A stretch of 64,000 nucleotides of DNA, from contig PERI01000002.1 of NCBI GenBank assembly GCA_002928515.1, positions 434,001 to 498,000 of the forward strand, given 5' to 3'. Below are positions 24,299-32,141 of the stretch, in pieces. The stretch comes from Hyphomicrobium sp. (GTDB lineage Bacteria; Pseudomonadota; Alphaproteobacteria; Rhizobiales; Hyphomicrobiaceae). How positions within the stretch are numbered: position 1 is the stretch's first letter; every line of letters begins with the position of its first letter. A program made the position numbers and the translations under genes. Below the pieces are notes generated by a model. That model was not told the origin of the DNA and did no database searches. It worked only from the letters and a program-made list of their open reading frames with translations.

Positions 24299-25180
24299 TC
24301 ACTCCGCATCGCGCTTTAGTAGCCATGCCATGATCGGGACGCTGATCGGATGCGGTAGAATTTTCAAGGCGGCGTGCGAGATTGGACCTAGCCAACCAGG
24401 CGCGACGACGCGCAAGCCAAAATAATATCCTCGATAAGCTGCGCGTGCGACTGCATCCGGCGAGAGCGCAGGAATGATGCGACGGTAGCGCGCTGTGTCT
24501 GCGCCCATCTTAGCGTGAAAGCGCGTTTCAACCGGGCCTGGTGCCAAGACGCAGAAGCGTACGCCGCTGCCGTAGTTTTCTACTGCCATCGCTTCCGTGA
24601 GCGAGACGACGTAAGCTTTGCTTGCGTAGTATGCGGCCTGATGTGGGCCTGGAACATAGGCGCCGAGAGAGGCAACGTTGAGCAGTCCGCCACGGCGTCG
24701 CGCGAGCATGGCGGGTAAGGCGTGCCGACTGAGACTGGTCAGCACGAGGATATTGAGCTCAACGAGTTGCGCGATATCAGTTTCGTCTTGCTCGACAAAT
24801 GGGCCAGCTAGACCAAGGCCTGCGTTATTGACGAGAACATCGAGAAAATATCCGGCTTGTTCGAGGTCCTGTGAGATGATGGCAAAGGCTTTCGGACTGG
24901 TGAGGTCGCAGGTGATAGGCAGCACAGGCTGGCCTGTGTGACGTTCGATTTCGAGTGCGCTGTTTTTTAAGTCATCTTTCGTGCGCGCGACAATTGCCAC
25001 GTGATGACCATGGCTTGCAAAGCGTTGGGCAATCGCCCTGCCTATTCCGCGCGAGCCTCCCGTCACCACGACGGCAGGTTTCAAGTGCGCAACGGCCTGT
25101 CGGGCTGCCGCAGCACTCGCATCATTTTTTCGTGCCCGACCGAGCCATAGGTCCGCGTTCCGGGTCGGGCCACCTGGCAT
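24299..25180 (-). CDS. short-chain dehydrogenase/reductase (SDR)
   Basis: NAD(P)-dependent oxidoreductase of the classical SDR family, 293 aa. The cofactor motif TGGSRGIGRAIA is at about 40-51, NNAGLG follows, and the catalytic YYASK tetrad motif is in the middle. The first about 30 residues are an extension before the Rossmann fold. The C-terminal part resembles SDRs acting on lipophilic substrates, but the substrate cannot be assigned. It appears monocistronic. Confidence 0.85.
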   Translation of the reverse strand: MPGGPTRNADLWLGRARKNDASAAAARQAVAHLKPAVVVTGGSRGIGRAIAQRFASHGHHVAIVARTKDDLKNSALEIERHTGQPVLPITCDLTSPKAFAIISQDLEQAGYFLDVLVNNAGLGLAGPFVEQDETDIAQLVELNILVLTSLSRHALPAMLARRRGGLLNVASLGAYVPGPHQAAYYASKAYVVSLTEAMAVENYGSGVRFCVLAPGPVETRFHAKMGADTARYRRIIPALSPDAVARAAYRGYYFGLRVVAPGWLGPISHAALKILPHPISVPIMAWLLKRDAE

Positions 25181-25211
25181 GCGTATTTAACTCCAAGATG
25201 CCGTGAATGTT

Positions 25212-25577
25212 TTAGACGGCGCGGATCTGACGAGGCGCTGTCAAGTCTTGACTTGGCTCGCTCGATCCACTCGTCGCCGCCTGAGCGTGCCATAAGTCAT
25301 ACTGCAATTGAAGCGCATGCCAAAATCGCGCGCTGATATCGAATGCTGCACCAAGCCTTTGTGCCAAGTCAGCCGTGACGCGAATCCGCTCGTCTAACAG
25401 ATTGTGAACGGTCGCGTCGGCAACGCCGAGTTTTTCGGCGAGGCGTTCCGGTGACAAGCGTACATGCGGGAGAAAGTCTTCGCGCAAGACTTCTCCGGGA
25501 TGCAGCGGCGGTGTGTCGGCATCAAAGTTGAGAATTTTGAAGGGCGTGACGGATGGCGAGGATTGCAAATGTGGCAT
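25212..25577 (-). CDS. HigA/VapI-like XRE-family regulator
   Basis: Helix-turn-helix protein of the HigA antitoxin family. The ATG at 25577 gives 121 aa; a longer frame reaches 25700 without support. The core is LHPGEVLREDFLP followed by LSPERLAEKLGVADATVHNLLDERIRVTADLAQRLGAAFDISARFW, classic for HigA/VapI. No HigB-like toxin is seen on either side, so it may be an orphan antitoxin or an ordinary regulator. It sits at the chromosomal side of the island, about 180 bases from its left edge. Confidence 0.8.
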   Translation of the reverse strand: MPHLQSSPSVTPFKILNFDADTPPLHPGEVLREDFLPHVRLSPERLAEKLGVADATVHNLLDERIRVTADLAQRLGAAFDISARFWHALQLQYDLWHAQAATSGSSEPSQDLTAPRQIRAV

Positions 25578-25761
25578 GGTCTTCTGAGGAGTTGGTGCGC
25601 AGTGAAATTTGGGTCGCCAGCAGATGACGACCACATGCGAACCAAGAGACCGCGCAGACCGATCGATTTCAGGGCGCTCGCGTGATCGAAACGCGGCCAT
25701 TTGCTGAATGCATGTTCAGCTTGGCGCACATGTGGTGCGAGATACTCGCTGTTTTGGAAAA

Positions 25762-25816
25762 TGGTGCCGCTTAGGTGACTCGAACACCTGACCCCGTCAT
25801 TACGAATGACGTGCTC
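25762..25816. repeat. island left attachment site (tRNA-Thr 3' fragment)
   Basis: Identical over 55 bases to 37073-37127. On the minus strand it holds the anticodon arm, T-arm, acceptor 3' strand and CCA of tRNA-Thr(CGT). The match stops abruptly in the D-arm/anticodon-arm boundary (GTGCTC then unrelated bases) and right at the CCA. It is not a functional tRNA, since the 5' acceptor strand and D-arm are missing. Confidence 0.92.
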
Positions 25817-25957
25817 ATCAAAATCATAATGCAACATGATGTAAGATGGATCGTCTTATCTATCTGTTTTTATTTATTTTTCTGGATTTCCATTGGCCGG
25901 GCTTTGGCTTAGGTTCGCACTGAGTTGTTACATAAATGCTCAATACGGATCGCCAAA

Positions 25958-27202
25958 ATGATTTCGCAGACAAGATTTTCATCTCAAGCGGATGTTGAAG
26001 GCATTCAACCAAAAACGATGCTTCAGTTTGATCTCACTGACGGTCGTCAACGTGGACTGTGCCTCAGAGTTTCGTATGGAGGGACCAAAACGTACTTCGT
26101 GGCCTACAGATTTCATGGCCATCAACGGCGCATCACCTTAGGGCATCACCCGCATTTGAAACTCAAGGATGCGAGAAGCGAAGCCAACACTATTCTGGCG
26201 ATGGTTGATAGGGGTGAAGATCCCGCAGCCCAAAAGATAAGAAAAAGACAAACTGAGAAATCAAATACGTTATCTGGCGCTGTCGTTGACTACATCAACA
26301 ATTACGCCAAACCAAACACCAGATCATGGCAAACAACTCAGCGCATACTTGAAGCAAATTTTGTAAGCAGATGGCGTTCAATTTCACTTAGAAGCATAGA
26401 TAAATCTATGGTGCGGGATGCTTTAGAGGATATTGCCAGCAACGGTCATCCAAGCGCGGCCAATAAAGCGCTGGCAATTATCCGCAAGTTTTTTAACTGG
26501 TGTGTTGAAGAAGATAGATGTCCTAGCTCGCCGTGTAATGGTCTGCGCATGCCTGCAAAACTAAAATCTCGCCAGCGCGTGCTATCAGAACAAGAGATTC
26601 GCTCAGTACTGACGTCAGCTAAATCACTGGGCTATCCGTTTGGCCACATGGTGACACTGATGTTCCTTACGGCTCAGAGAAGATCAGAGGTCGCAGGAAT
26701 TACTGAGAGCGAAATCAACTTTCAAAGCGCACTGTGGAAGCTAGCCCCAGAACGCACTAAATCAAATCGCTCACATGTTGTGCCCCTAATGCCGTCAGCA
26801 GCAGCTATTATCGCAGATTGCTGTCGAGTGAGTAGACCACTTTTGTTTCCAGCCCGCGGTCGTTCCAATCGCCCCGTTTCTGGTTTTTCTAAATGGAAAC
26901 AGCAGTTGGATAGAAGTTCAGGAGTGCGTGATTGGTGTTTACATGACATCCGCAGGACAGTTTCCACTGGCCTGGGGGAGCTGGAAGTTTTGCCTCATGT
27001 AATTGACAGAGTGCTCAATCATTCAACTGGAAAGATTGGAGGGTTGGCCAAGACTTACAATTGTTATGAATATGTGAGTGAGTGTCGTGCTGCTCTGAAG
27101 TTATGGGAAAACTACCTTACTAATTTAATCGGATGCGAATTGGTATTCACGGAAAACACAAATACAAATTCGTCTTTAAAATTTTTTGAATATAGCTATT
27201 AG
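25958..27202 (+). CDS. tyrosine-type site-specific integrase of the island
   Basis: P4-like tyrosine recombinase, 414 aa from the ATG at 25958 (the frame extends 11 codons further to a TTG). An N-terminal DUF4102-type arm-binding region (GLCLRVSYGG, ITLGHHPHLKLKDAR) is followed by a SAM-like core-binding domain and the catalytic domain, with Arg in LTAQRRSEVAG, HDIRR, and the nucleophile Tyr most likely in LAKTYNCYEY. The protein continues into an AT-rich tail. It lies 140 bases from the left attachment site and reads into the island. No frameshift is seen, so it may still work. Confidence 0.93.
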   Translation: MISQTRFSSQADVEGIQPKTMLQFDLTDGRQRGLCLRVSYGGTKTYFVAYRFHGHQRRITLGHHPHLKLKDARSEANTILAMVDRGEDPAAQKIRKRQTEKSNTLSGAVVDYINNYAKPNTRSWQTTQRILEANFVSRWRSISLRSIDKSMVRDALEDIASNGHPSAANKALAIIRKFFNWCVEEDRCPSSPCNGLRMPAKLKSRQRVLSEQEIRSVLTSAKSLGYPFGHMVTLMFLTAQRRSEVAGITESEINFQSALWKLAPERTKSNRSHVVPLMPSAAAIIADCCRVSRPLLFPARGRSNRPVSGFSKWKQQLDRSSGVRDWCLHDIRRTVSTGLGELEVLPHVIDRVLNHSTGKIGGLAKTYNCYEYVSECRAALKLWENYLTNLIGCELVFTENTNTNSSLKFFEYSY

Positions 27203-27376
27203 GCAAGCATATATCTTAATTCAGTCGGTTTGGATATTTTTTCAATTCTAATAGTTTTGAAAAATGCAATAAGCAAAATGTCGCACTGGCGATTTCCGAC
27301 TCGACTCTGGAAAGGAAATAGGCGACCTATATGAAGCTTATATAGCCTCATATTTGTCAAAAGAGTAGGATATCCC

Positions 27377-27592
27377 GTGAATAGAATTATATCAATAAAA
27401 GATATTTCCTCAATTGTTGGTTGCTCCTTGAGTCATATAGCTAGGCTTGAAAAAATGGGTGAGTTTCCAGCAAGACGGCAAATTGGATCTGGGCGCGTAG
27501 GTTGGTTAGAGACTGAAATATTGAAATGGATTGATGAAAGACCAAAAGCAATGAATCATAAGGAATCTAGACTAAAAACGAAGTGCGGGTAG
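27377..27592 (+). CDS. AlpA-like excisionase/regulator
   Basis: A 71-aa MerR-like helix-turn-helix protein of the AlpA/phage-regulator type: ISIKDISSIVGCSLSHIARL followed by GEFPARRQIGSGRVGWLETEILKWI is the characteristic pattern. It starts at GTG with AGGA 7 bases upstream. Such proteins usually control integrase expression or promote excision, which fits its place 175 bases after the integrase. The 27203-27376 gap is AT-rich and without genes. Confidence 0.88.
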   Translation: MNRIISIKDISSIVGCSLSHIARLEKMGEFPARRQIGSGRVGWLETEILKWIDERPKAMNHKESRLKTKCG

Positions 27593-27811
27593 TCGCCTCT
27601 TTTTTTGATTGCATCAAACACCTACCGTCACAATGTATTGCTTGATGCCAGTATTCCCAATGTCTATTCTGCCAACAATAATGTCTAGTTTCTGGAGAAT
27701 TGATTTCATCAACGCATTCGCTGTGAATGATTCTTTATATTGCAATTTGAATAAGCTTTATTGCTATAATATTCATATTCAGTAGAAGAAATTGGTTGTA
27801 ATGTTTGCTTG

Positions 27812-27841
27812 CTCGCTACGCGAGTTCTCACTTCGTGAGAA
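27812..27841. repeat. pair of adjacent perfect hairpins
   Basis: Two abutting stem-loops: CTCGC-TAC-GCGAG (27812-27824) and TTCTCAC-TTC-GTGAGAA (27825-27841). They lie in the AT-rich gene-poor part of the island, 39 bases before a small frame at 27880. They could be a regulatory RNA element, a replication/transfer feature or a promoter operator; nothing in the sequence decides between them. The stretch 27593-27811 shows no other feature. Confidence 0.6.
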
Positions 27842-27879
27842 GGTTCACTAATGTAATATAATTTAATGGAATTATTTTA

Positions 27880-28131
27880 ATGAAGCATTCGATTCTATTA
27901 TTGCCAGTGGATGAGGTGGTGAGCTTTTGCCCTTATGGGCAAAAGCAGCAAATTTGCCTACGTGTTTTCAGCGGCGTCCGATTGAGAAACTTTTGCAAGA
28001 AGGGGCGGTTGGGCGATCTCCCTTTACTCTCAGCTTTATACCAACGCAAAATTCAGCAACTATCGGGTCAGCTTGTTGAATTTGTCAGGTTGTCAGTTGA
28101 GACAGAGCCTGTCGTGACGGTGAGGTCTTGA
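27880..28131 (+). CDS. possible small island protein
   Basis: An 83-codon frame with no ribosome site and no recognised family. It begins MKHSILLLPVDEVVSF and contains a perfect hairpin at 27923-27946. Its end overlaps the next small frame by a few bases. Either a real accessory gene or chance open sequence in a structured region. Confidence 0.25.
   Translation: MKHSILLLPVDEVVSFCPYGQKQQICLRVFSGVRLRNFCKKGRLGDLPLLSALYQRKIQQLSGQLVEFVRLSVETEPVVTVRS
27923..27946. repeat. perfect 10-bp hairpin
   Basis: GCTTTTGCCC and GGGCAAAAGC enclose a TTAT loop. There is no T-run after it, so it is unlikely to be a rho-independent terminator. It is the third perfect hairpin within 135 bases of the island's gene-poor zone. 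Confidence 0.6.
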
Positions 28132-28148
28132 ACGGAAATAATAGTACG

Positions 28149-28325
28149 ATGTGTCCAAGCAAGCATGTGAATGCCGTTCGTCTTGCTACTCATTCTCCAA
28201 CAGAGGGTAGTGACACAAAGACGAGGCCTGCCACCTCGATTTCATCACGTACTCTCAGTCCAGAGGGTGACGGGCGCCGACATAAGCCGCGCCAAGCATA
28301 CATGCAGGTATACACTTATTTATAG
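28149..28325 (+). CDS. possible small island protein, basic
   Basis: A 58-codon frame from ATG 28149 to 28325; a longer frame starts at TTG 28128. The product is Arg/Thr/Ser-rich and not recognised. The underlying DNA is more GC-rich than its neighbours, which may reflect a different origin. It lies just ahead of the 276-aa gene. Confidence 0.2.
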   Translation: MCPSKHVNAVRLATHSPTEGSDTKTRPATSISSRTLSPEGDGRRHKPRQAYMQVYTYL

Positions 28326-28361
28326 TTCTTCAATTTAGTCGAATCGTCAGGAGTTGGTCTC

Positions 28362-29192
28362 GTGGATAGTGCTTCGTTCCAGAAAATTTCACCGGTGAAA
28401 CTTGAGCCTGAACGCGACACGGGTCATCGTAATTTGCAGGAAATCGCGGATGAGATCTGGTTGCATTACAAGCAAAGCGTTGCAAATATTCTTACGGTTG
28501 CGGATATATGCTTCGAAGCAGATAGCGGACTAATCATTGGTCAGCGGAAGCAACTTATAGCTAAGCTACCCTTCGACGAAGCTACGTTTTCGAAGTACGT
28601 CAAGATCGGCAAGGAAATTTTAAGATTCAGCAATGATCGCAGAAAACTACTCCCCGCATCATTCTCAACGATTTACGAGATAACTTGCTTAGGTGTGGCG
28701 GATACGGAGAAGGCATTTACGACTGGCGTCATTCATCCGGGCCTAACGAGAGAAGACCTTCAAAGCTGGAAGAGAACTAAGCGTTCTAAGAGTGAGCCGG
28801 AGGACATGGATTGCTACGCTCGCGTTGATGTTACTAGAGACGTCACTGAGGAAGTTAAAACCAAAATTTTTGATGCACTTCGCGCATTTGAAAATGAACC
28901 GGCTGTTGATGTGAAATGGATTCTTGAAGATAAGTTGAATTTTGCGCGACTGCGCACCATGAGGCGTTGCATGCTTATTTCTACCCGACGTGTCGTTGGT
29001 GAAGTGCGCAAACAACATAAGCGGACGCATAAATCGGACTGGCCAAGTCCTAGCGAGCTGCAAATTGATCGCAACTCAACAGACGACGAAATCAAGAACG
29101 TGTTGGCGATTGTCGGGCGGCAAGATGAATTTCAAGACATAGTCGAACTTGCTTGGCGGGGCGAAGTATATGGCGTCTCAAACAGACGATGA
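28362..29192 (+). CDS. unrecognised island protein, 276 aa
   Basis: Well-supported gene (GTG start with AGGAG 9 bases upstream), but I do not recognise the family. It has no signal peptide or membrane helix. The N-terminal 120 residues are helical and could be DNA-binding-like (LPFDEATFSKYVKIGKEI, then LPASFSTIYEITCL), with a loose similarity in style to ParB/DUF3102-type phage and plasmid proteins. The C-terminal half is charged. Its place between integrase genes and cargo suggests a maintenance or regulatory role for the island. Confidence 0.6.
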   Translation: MDSASFQKISPVKLEPERDTGHRNLQEIADEIWLHYKQSVANILTVADICFEADSGLIIGQRKQLIAKLPFDEATFSKYVKIGKEILRFSNDRRKLLPASFSTIYEITCLGVADTEKAFTTGVIHPGLTREDLQSWKRTKRSKSEPEDMDCYARVDVTRDVTEEVKTKIFDALRAFENEPAVDVKWILEDKLNFARLRTMRRCMLISTRRVVGEVRKQHKRTHKSDWPSPSELQIDRNSTDDEIKNVLAIVGRQDEFQDIVELAWRGEVYGVSNRR

Positions 29193-29365
29193 TGGCCTGT
29201 GTCAGGATTGCAACTTAAAATGTTAAAGTGCCAGCGGACGAGTTGTTTGTCTTTATGACTATGCTGTGCCGGGTTTACCTAGCTGATTGATTTTATTTGT
29301 AAGACCGTCTTCGCGGGCAGACTTGGAAGTTTTTTTGTAGCTAGTTATTTTATGGAGTTTTGTAG

Positions 29366-30394
29366 GTGTCAAAACCAGTTGTACTCGTGGTTGGTGGCGC
29401 TGGCTACATCGGAGCTCATACTTGTAAAGCTTTAAGCCATGCTGGCTATGTTCCCATAGTACTAGATAACCTCAGCACAGGTCATAAATCTTTTGTAAAA
29501 TGGGGGCCGTTAATCCATGCGGATATTAGAGATGCTGCGAGTTGTGCTGCTGCAATAAAAGAGCATGCCGTATCTGCCGTTCTTCATTTTGCGGGTAGTG
29601 CGTACGTGGGTGAATCCGTATCTGACCCGGCGAAATATTACGATAACAATGTTTTGGGTTCATTATCGCTGCTTCGTGCAATGCGAGAGGCCGACTGCTC
29701 AAGAATTTGTTTTTCTAGCACGTGTGCAGTGTATGGCGAGCCTGACAGCATGCCAATTCGCGAGGACACTCCGCAGCTGCCTGTCAATCCTTATGGTGCG
29801 TCAAAACTGATGGTAGAACGCATTCTCATGGATTTTGCGAAAGCGTACGATCTAAAGGCGATTGCGCTCCGTTATTTTAATGCTGCCGGTGCTGATCCCG
29901 ATTTGGAACTTGGTGAGCTTCGTGATCCCGAGACCCATATTATTCCCCGCGCCATGATGGCTTTACAAGGCCACCTCGACGATTTTTCTGTCTTTGGCGA
30001 GGACTTTCCAACTCCTGACGGGACGGCAATTCGTGACTACATTCATGTGTCTGATTTAGCGGCGGCCCACGTTACTGCAATTGGGCGTTTGTTAGGTGGC
30101 GGGCAGGGTGGGGTGTTCAATCTTGGTACGGGCCGCGGGTACTCAGTCAAAGAGGTATTAGACACGATTGAACGAGCAACTAGGCAGAAATTGCCAAAAG
30201 TTGATGGTCGAAGGCGTCCTGGCGATCCCGCAGCGCTATTTTCTGATCCGACTCTAGCACGCCAAGAATTGGGTTTTGCGCCCAAGTATTCTGATTTGTC
30301 GTTTATTATTGAAACTGCCTGGGCTTGGCATCAACGAGCTCATCCAAAGAAAAATTCAACTATTGACCGCAATGAAATGTTGCTCGCGGGTTGA
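29366..30394 (+). CDS. galE: UDP-glucose 4-epimerase
   Basis: Interconverts UDP-glucose and UDP-galactose, supplying UDP-Gal for glycan assembly. Extended-SDR fold, 342 aa: the NAD motif GGAGYIGAHT is at about residues 10-19, LDNLSTGH follows, the SSTCAVYG segment precedes the catalytic Tyr-X3-Lys in NPYGASK, and ALRYFNAAGAD is also typical. GTG start with GGAG 8 bases upstream. It opens the cargo cluster, and its product fits the galactosyltransferase-like gene that follows. Confidence 0.92.
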   Translation: MSKPVVLVVGGAGYIGAHTCKALSHAGYVPIVLDNLSTGHKSFVKWGPLIHADIRDAASCAAAIKEHAVSAVLHFAGSAYVGESVSDPAKYYDNNVLGSLSLLRAMREADCSRICFSSTCAVYGEPDSMPIREDTPQLPVNPYGASKLMVERILMDFAKAYDLKAIALRYFNAAGADPDLELGELRDPETHIIPRAMMALQGHLDDFSVFGEDFPTPDGTAIRDYIHVSDLAAAHVTAIGRLLGGGQGGVFNLGTGRGYSVKEVLDTIERATRQKLPKVDGRRRPGDPAALFSDPTLARQELGFAPKYSDLSFIIETAWAWHQRAHPKKNSTIDRNEMLLAG

Positions 30395-30413
30395 TTTGGA
30401 GCCGGTGATCTAA

Positions 30414-31235
30414 ATGAACTCAAATTGGTGCTTGTTCACTTCGTATGATGATAACTTTAAGCGGGTATCCTCGTTTGCTATCCCGGCGATGAAAAAGTAT
30501 GCGGCCAAACATTGTATGGATTTTGATGAACACGTAAACTTTCAATGTGGAAGGCCAGTGTCATGGAGTAAGATTTATCTGGCGCTTGATAAATTTGCAT
30601 TAGGGTACGAATACATTTTTTGGGTTGATGCCGATGCTGTTTTTTGTCGTTTTGATGAAGACATTCGTAGTTTAATTACGTCTGACGCTGACATTTATTA
30701 TGCACTAGAGAATATTGGGCAGGACCGATCAAGGCTAAATGCTGGAGTGTGGGTTATGCGAAACACGCATGACACATTGAAATTTCTCCACCGGATTATC
30801 AGTCTTGATCGTTATACCAATCATAAATGGTGGGAGCAGGCAGCCATTATAGAAGCGCTAGGCCTTCGCTCAATGTTTGACAACGACGACCACGGAATTG
30901 ATGCCCCAACAGAATTTATGAAGAAGGTGGCGTGGTTGCCGAACAGGTGGAACTCCTTCGCAGGAATGGACTACAACCCAACTGCGAATATTCGCCATTT
31001 TATTGCGCTTGATAATAATGGCAAAGAAATTGCTATGCGCATCGATGCACTAATTTCTCGTCTTGAGCCAGAACGATCAAGCATGGCAGAAGAAGAATTT
31101 CTGCAGATTACTAAACTACTTTGGAAATCTTGCATAAGAAAAGTTCATGTCCATCAACGTATGTATGCTCCGCGCACACTCCAAAATATTAGTCGGTTTT
31201 TTCGAGGTAGACCACTTTCTGTTCTAGCAAAGTAA
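30414..31235 (+). CDS. GMA12/MNN10-type (GT34-like) glycosyltransferase
   Basis: Glycosyltransferase similar in pattern to the galactosyltransferase GMA12/MNN10 family, 273 aa. It has a nucleotide-sugar metal motif WVDADAVF near residues 74-81, then LNAGVWVMRN, WWEQAAI and WNSF, which are typical of this fold. It starts 19 bases after galE, so UDP-galactose is a natural guess for the donor, though the acceptor is unknown. There is no signal peptide or membrane helix, so it likely works on the cytoplasmic face. Confidence 0.82.
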   Translation: MNSNWCLFTSYDDNFKRVSSFAIPAMKKYAAKHCMDFDEHVNFQCGRPVSWSKIYLALDKFALGYEYIFWVDADAVFCRFDEDIRSLITSDADIYYALENIGQDRSRLNAGVWVMRNTHDTLKFLHRIISLDRYTNHKWWEQAAIIEALGLRSMFDNDDHGIDAPTEFMKKVAWLPNRWNSFAGMDYNPTANIRHFIALDNNGKEIAMRIDALISRLEPERSSMAEEEFLQITKLLWKSCIRKVHVHQRMYAPRTLQNISRFFRGRPLSVLAK

Positions 31236-31321
31236 CGATTGATTTGTTGTTGCCTCAATACTAGCTAATGTAATCGTATGAAACTTGCATATTTTTATAT
31301 GCGAAAATTGTTCATTGTTTT

Positions 31322-32065
31322 TTACATTCCGCAGACTGAGTAAATATCAAGATGTGAAGGTAATTCCCACTTGATACGAGGATCAGGCACGTGGGTGACC
31401 GGATTTACTTTCCCTCGCCAAGCAACGCCCATAATTTGCATCGTCATATAAACCATTGTCGACCAGCCGCTCACCCGCAAGATATTTAATCCCTCTGCCA
31501 CGTCTGGAGATGACAGATCGTGAAAGAGAATTAGAGCATCATTTGACATGAGTTCGGCAACGGCCCTAGCGTCATTGAATGGTGCTGGCTTTTCATGATT
31601 ACCATCGATGAAAGCAAAACTCCAAGGGGCCCCACGAAGTGCTTTTGCTGTTCTTAACGCTGCTGGGCTAGTATATCCATAAAGTCTGGTCTGGATCTCT
31701 GCATCCAAAGTTTGGACTAAGCACTGAAGTTCGGTGCGAAATTCAGGCTTTGCTAGAACCGGATCAATTATATCAAGTTGAATTCCCGCAGTTATGATGT
31801 GCGCTGAAGACCAGCCTCGCCAACAACCGATCTCCACACCGGCTTGCCCTGCGAAAATCGCTGCGTTGCCGTACAATATCGCTGCCTCATCTGTGGAGAT
31901 AAAACCTACTAATCTATCGCGATCGTCGGTATACCAACGATGAGGTATATTTCGTCTAAGGTGTGGCCATGGATTCGAGTCGGGTGAGGTAAGGACACGT
32001 CTTGGAAACATGTGGTCAACGGTTCTGTGTTGCAGGCCAGGTGACTTATAGTCCCAAAGTTCCAT
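31322..32065 (-). CDS. class I SAM-dependent methyltransferase (CmcI/Methyltransf_24-like)
   Basis: Methyltransferase, 247 aa, the only leftward gene in the cargo. The SAM site is AGVEIGCWRGWSS (about 90-102), acidic IIDPVL follows, and FAFIDGNHEK, with a metal-binding style DG(N)H, is characteristic of the CmcI/TylF-related group. It may methylate a sugar of the island's glycan. Its convergent orientation relative to galE and galactosyltransferase suggests a separate promoter or separate acquisition. Confidence 0.78.
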   Translation of the reverse strand: MELWDYKSPGLQHRTVDHMFPRRVLTSPDSNPWPHLRRNIPHRWYTDDRDRLVGFISTDEAAILYGNAAIFAGQAGVEIGCWRGWSSAHIITAGIQLDIIDPVLAKPEFRTELQCLVQTLDAEIQTRLYGYTSPAALRTAKALRGAPWSFAFIDGNHEKPAPFNDARAVAELMSNDALILFHDLSSPDVAEGLNILRVSGWSTMVYMTMQIMGVAWRGKVNPVTHVPDPRIKWELPSHLDIYSVCGM

Positions 32066-32141
32066 GCGGCAACCCTTGCATATTAGCAGCTTAACTTTTT
32101 GCCTTACTTCAGGCTAAGTTTTCAAATTTGGATAGTTATGC

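Noticed and set aside
25762-25837. Second tRNA-Thr gene
   Set aside because: The 5' acceptor strand and D-arm are missing; it is only the attachment-site fragment.
27593-28361. Retron, diversity-generating retroelement or CRISPR array
   Set aside because: There is no reverse transcriptase, no template/variable repeat pair and no regularly spaced repeats; the hairpins are different from each other.
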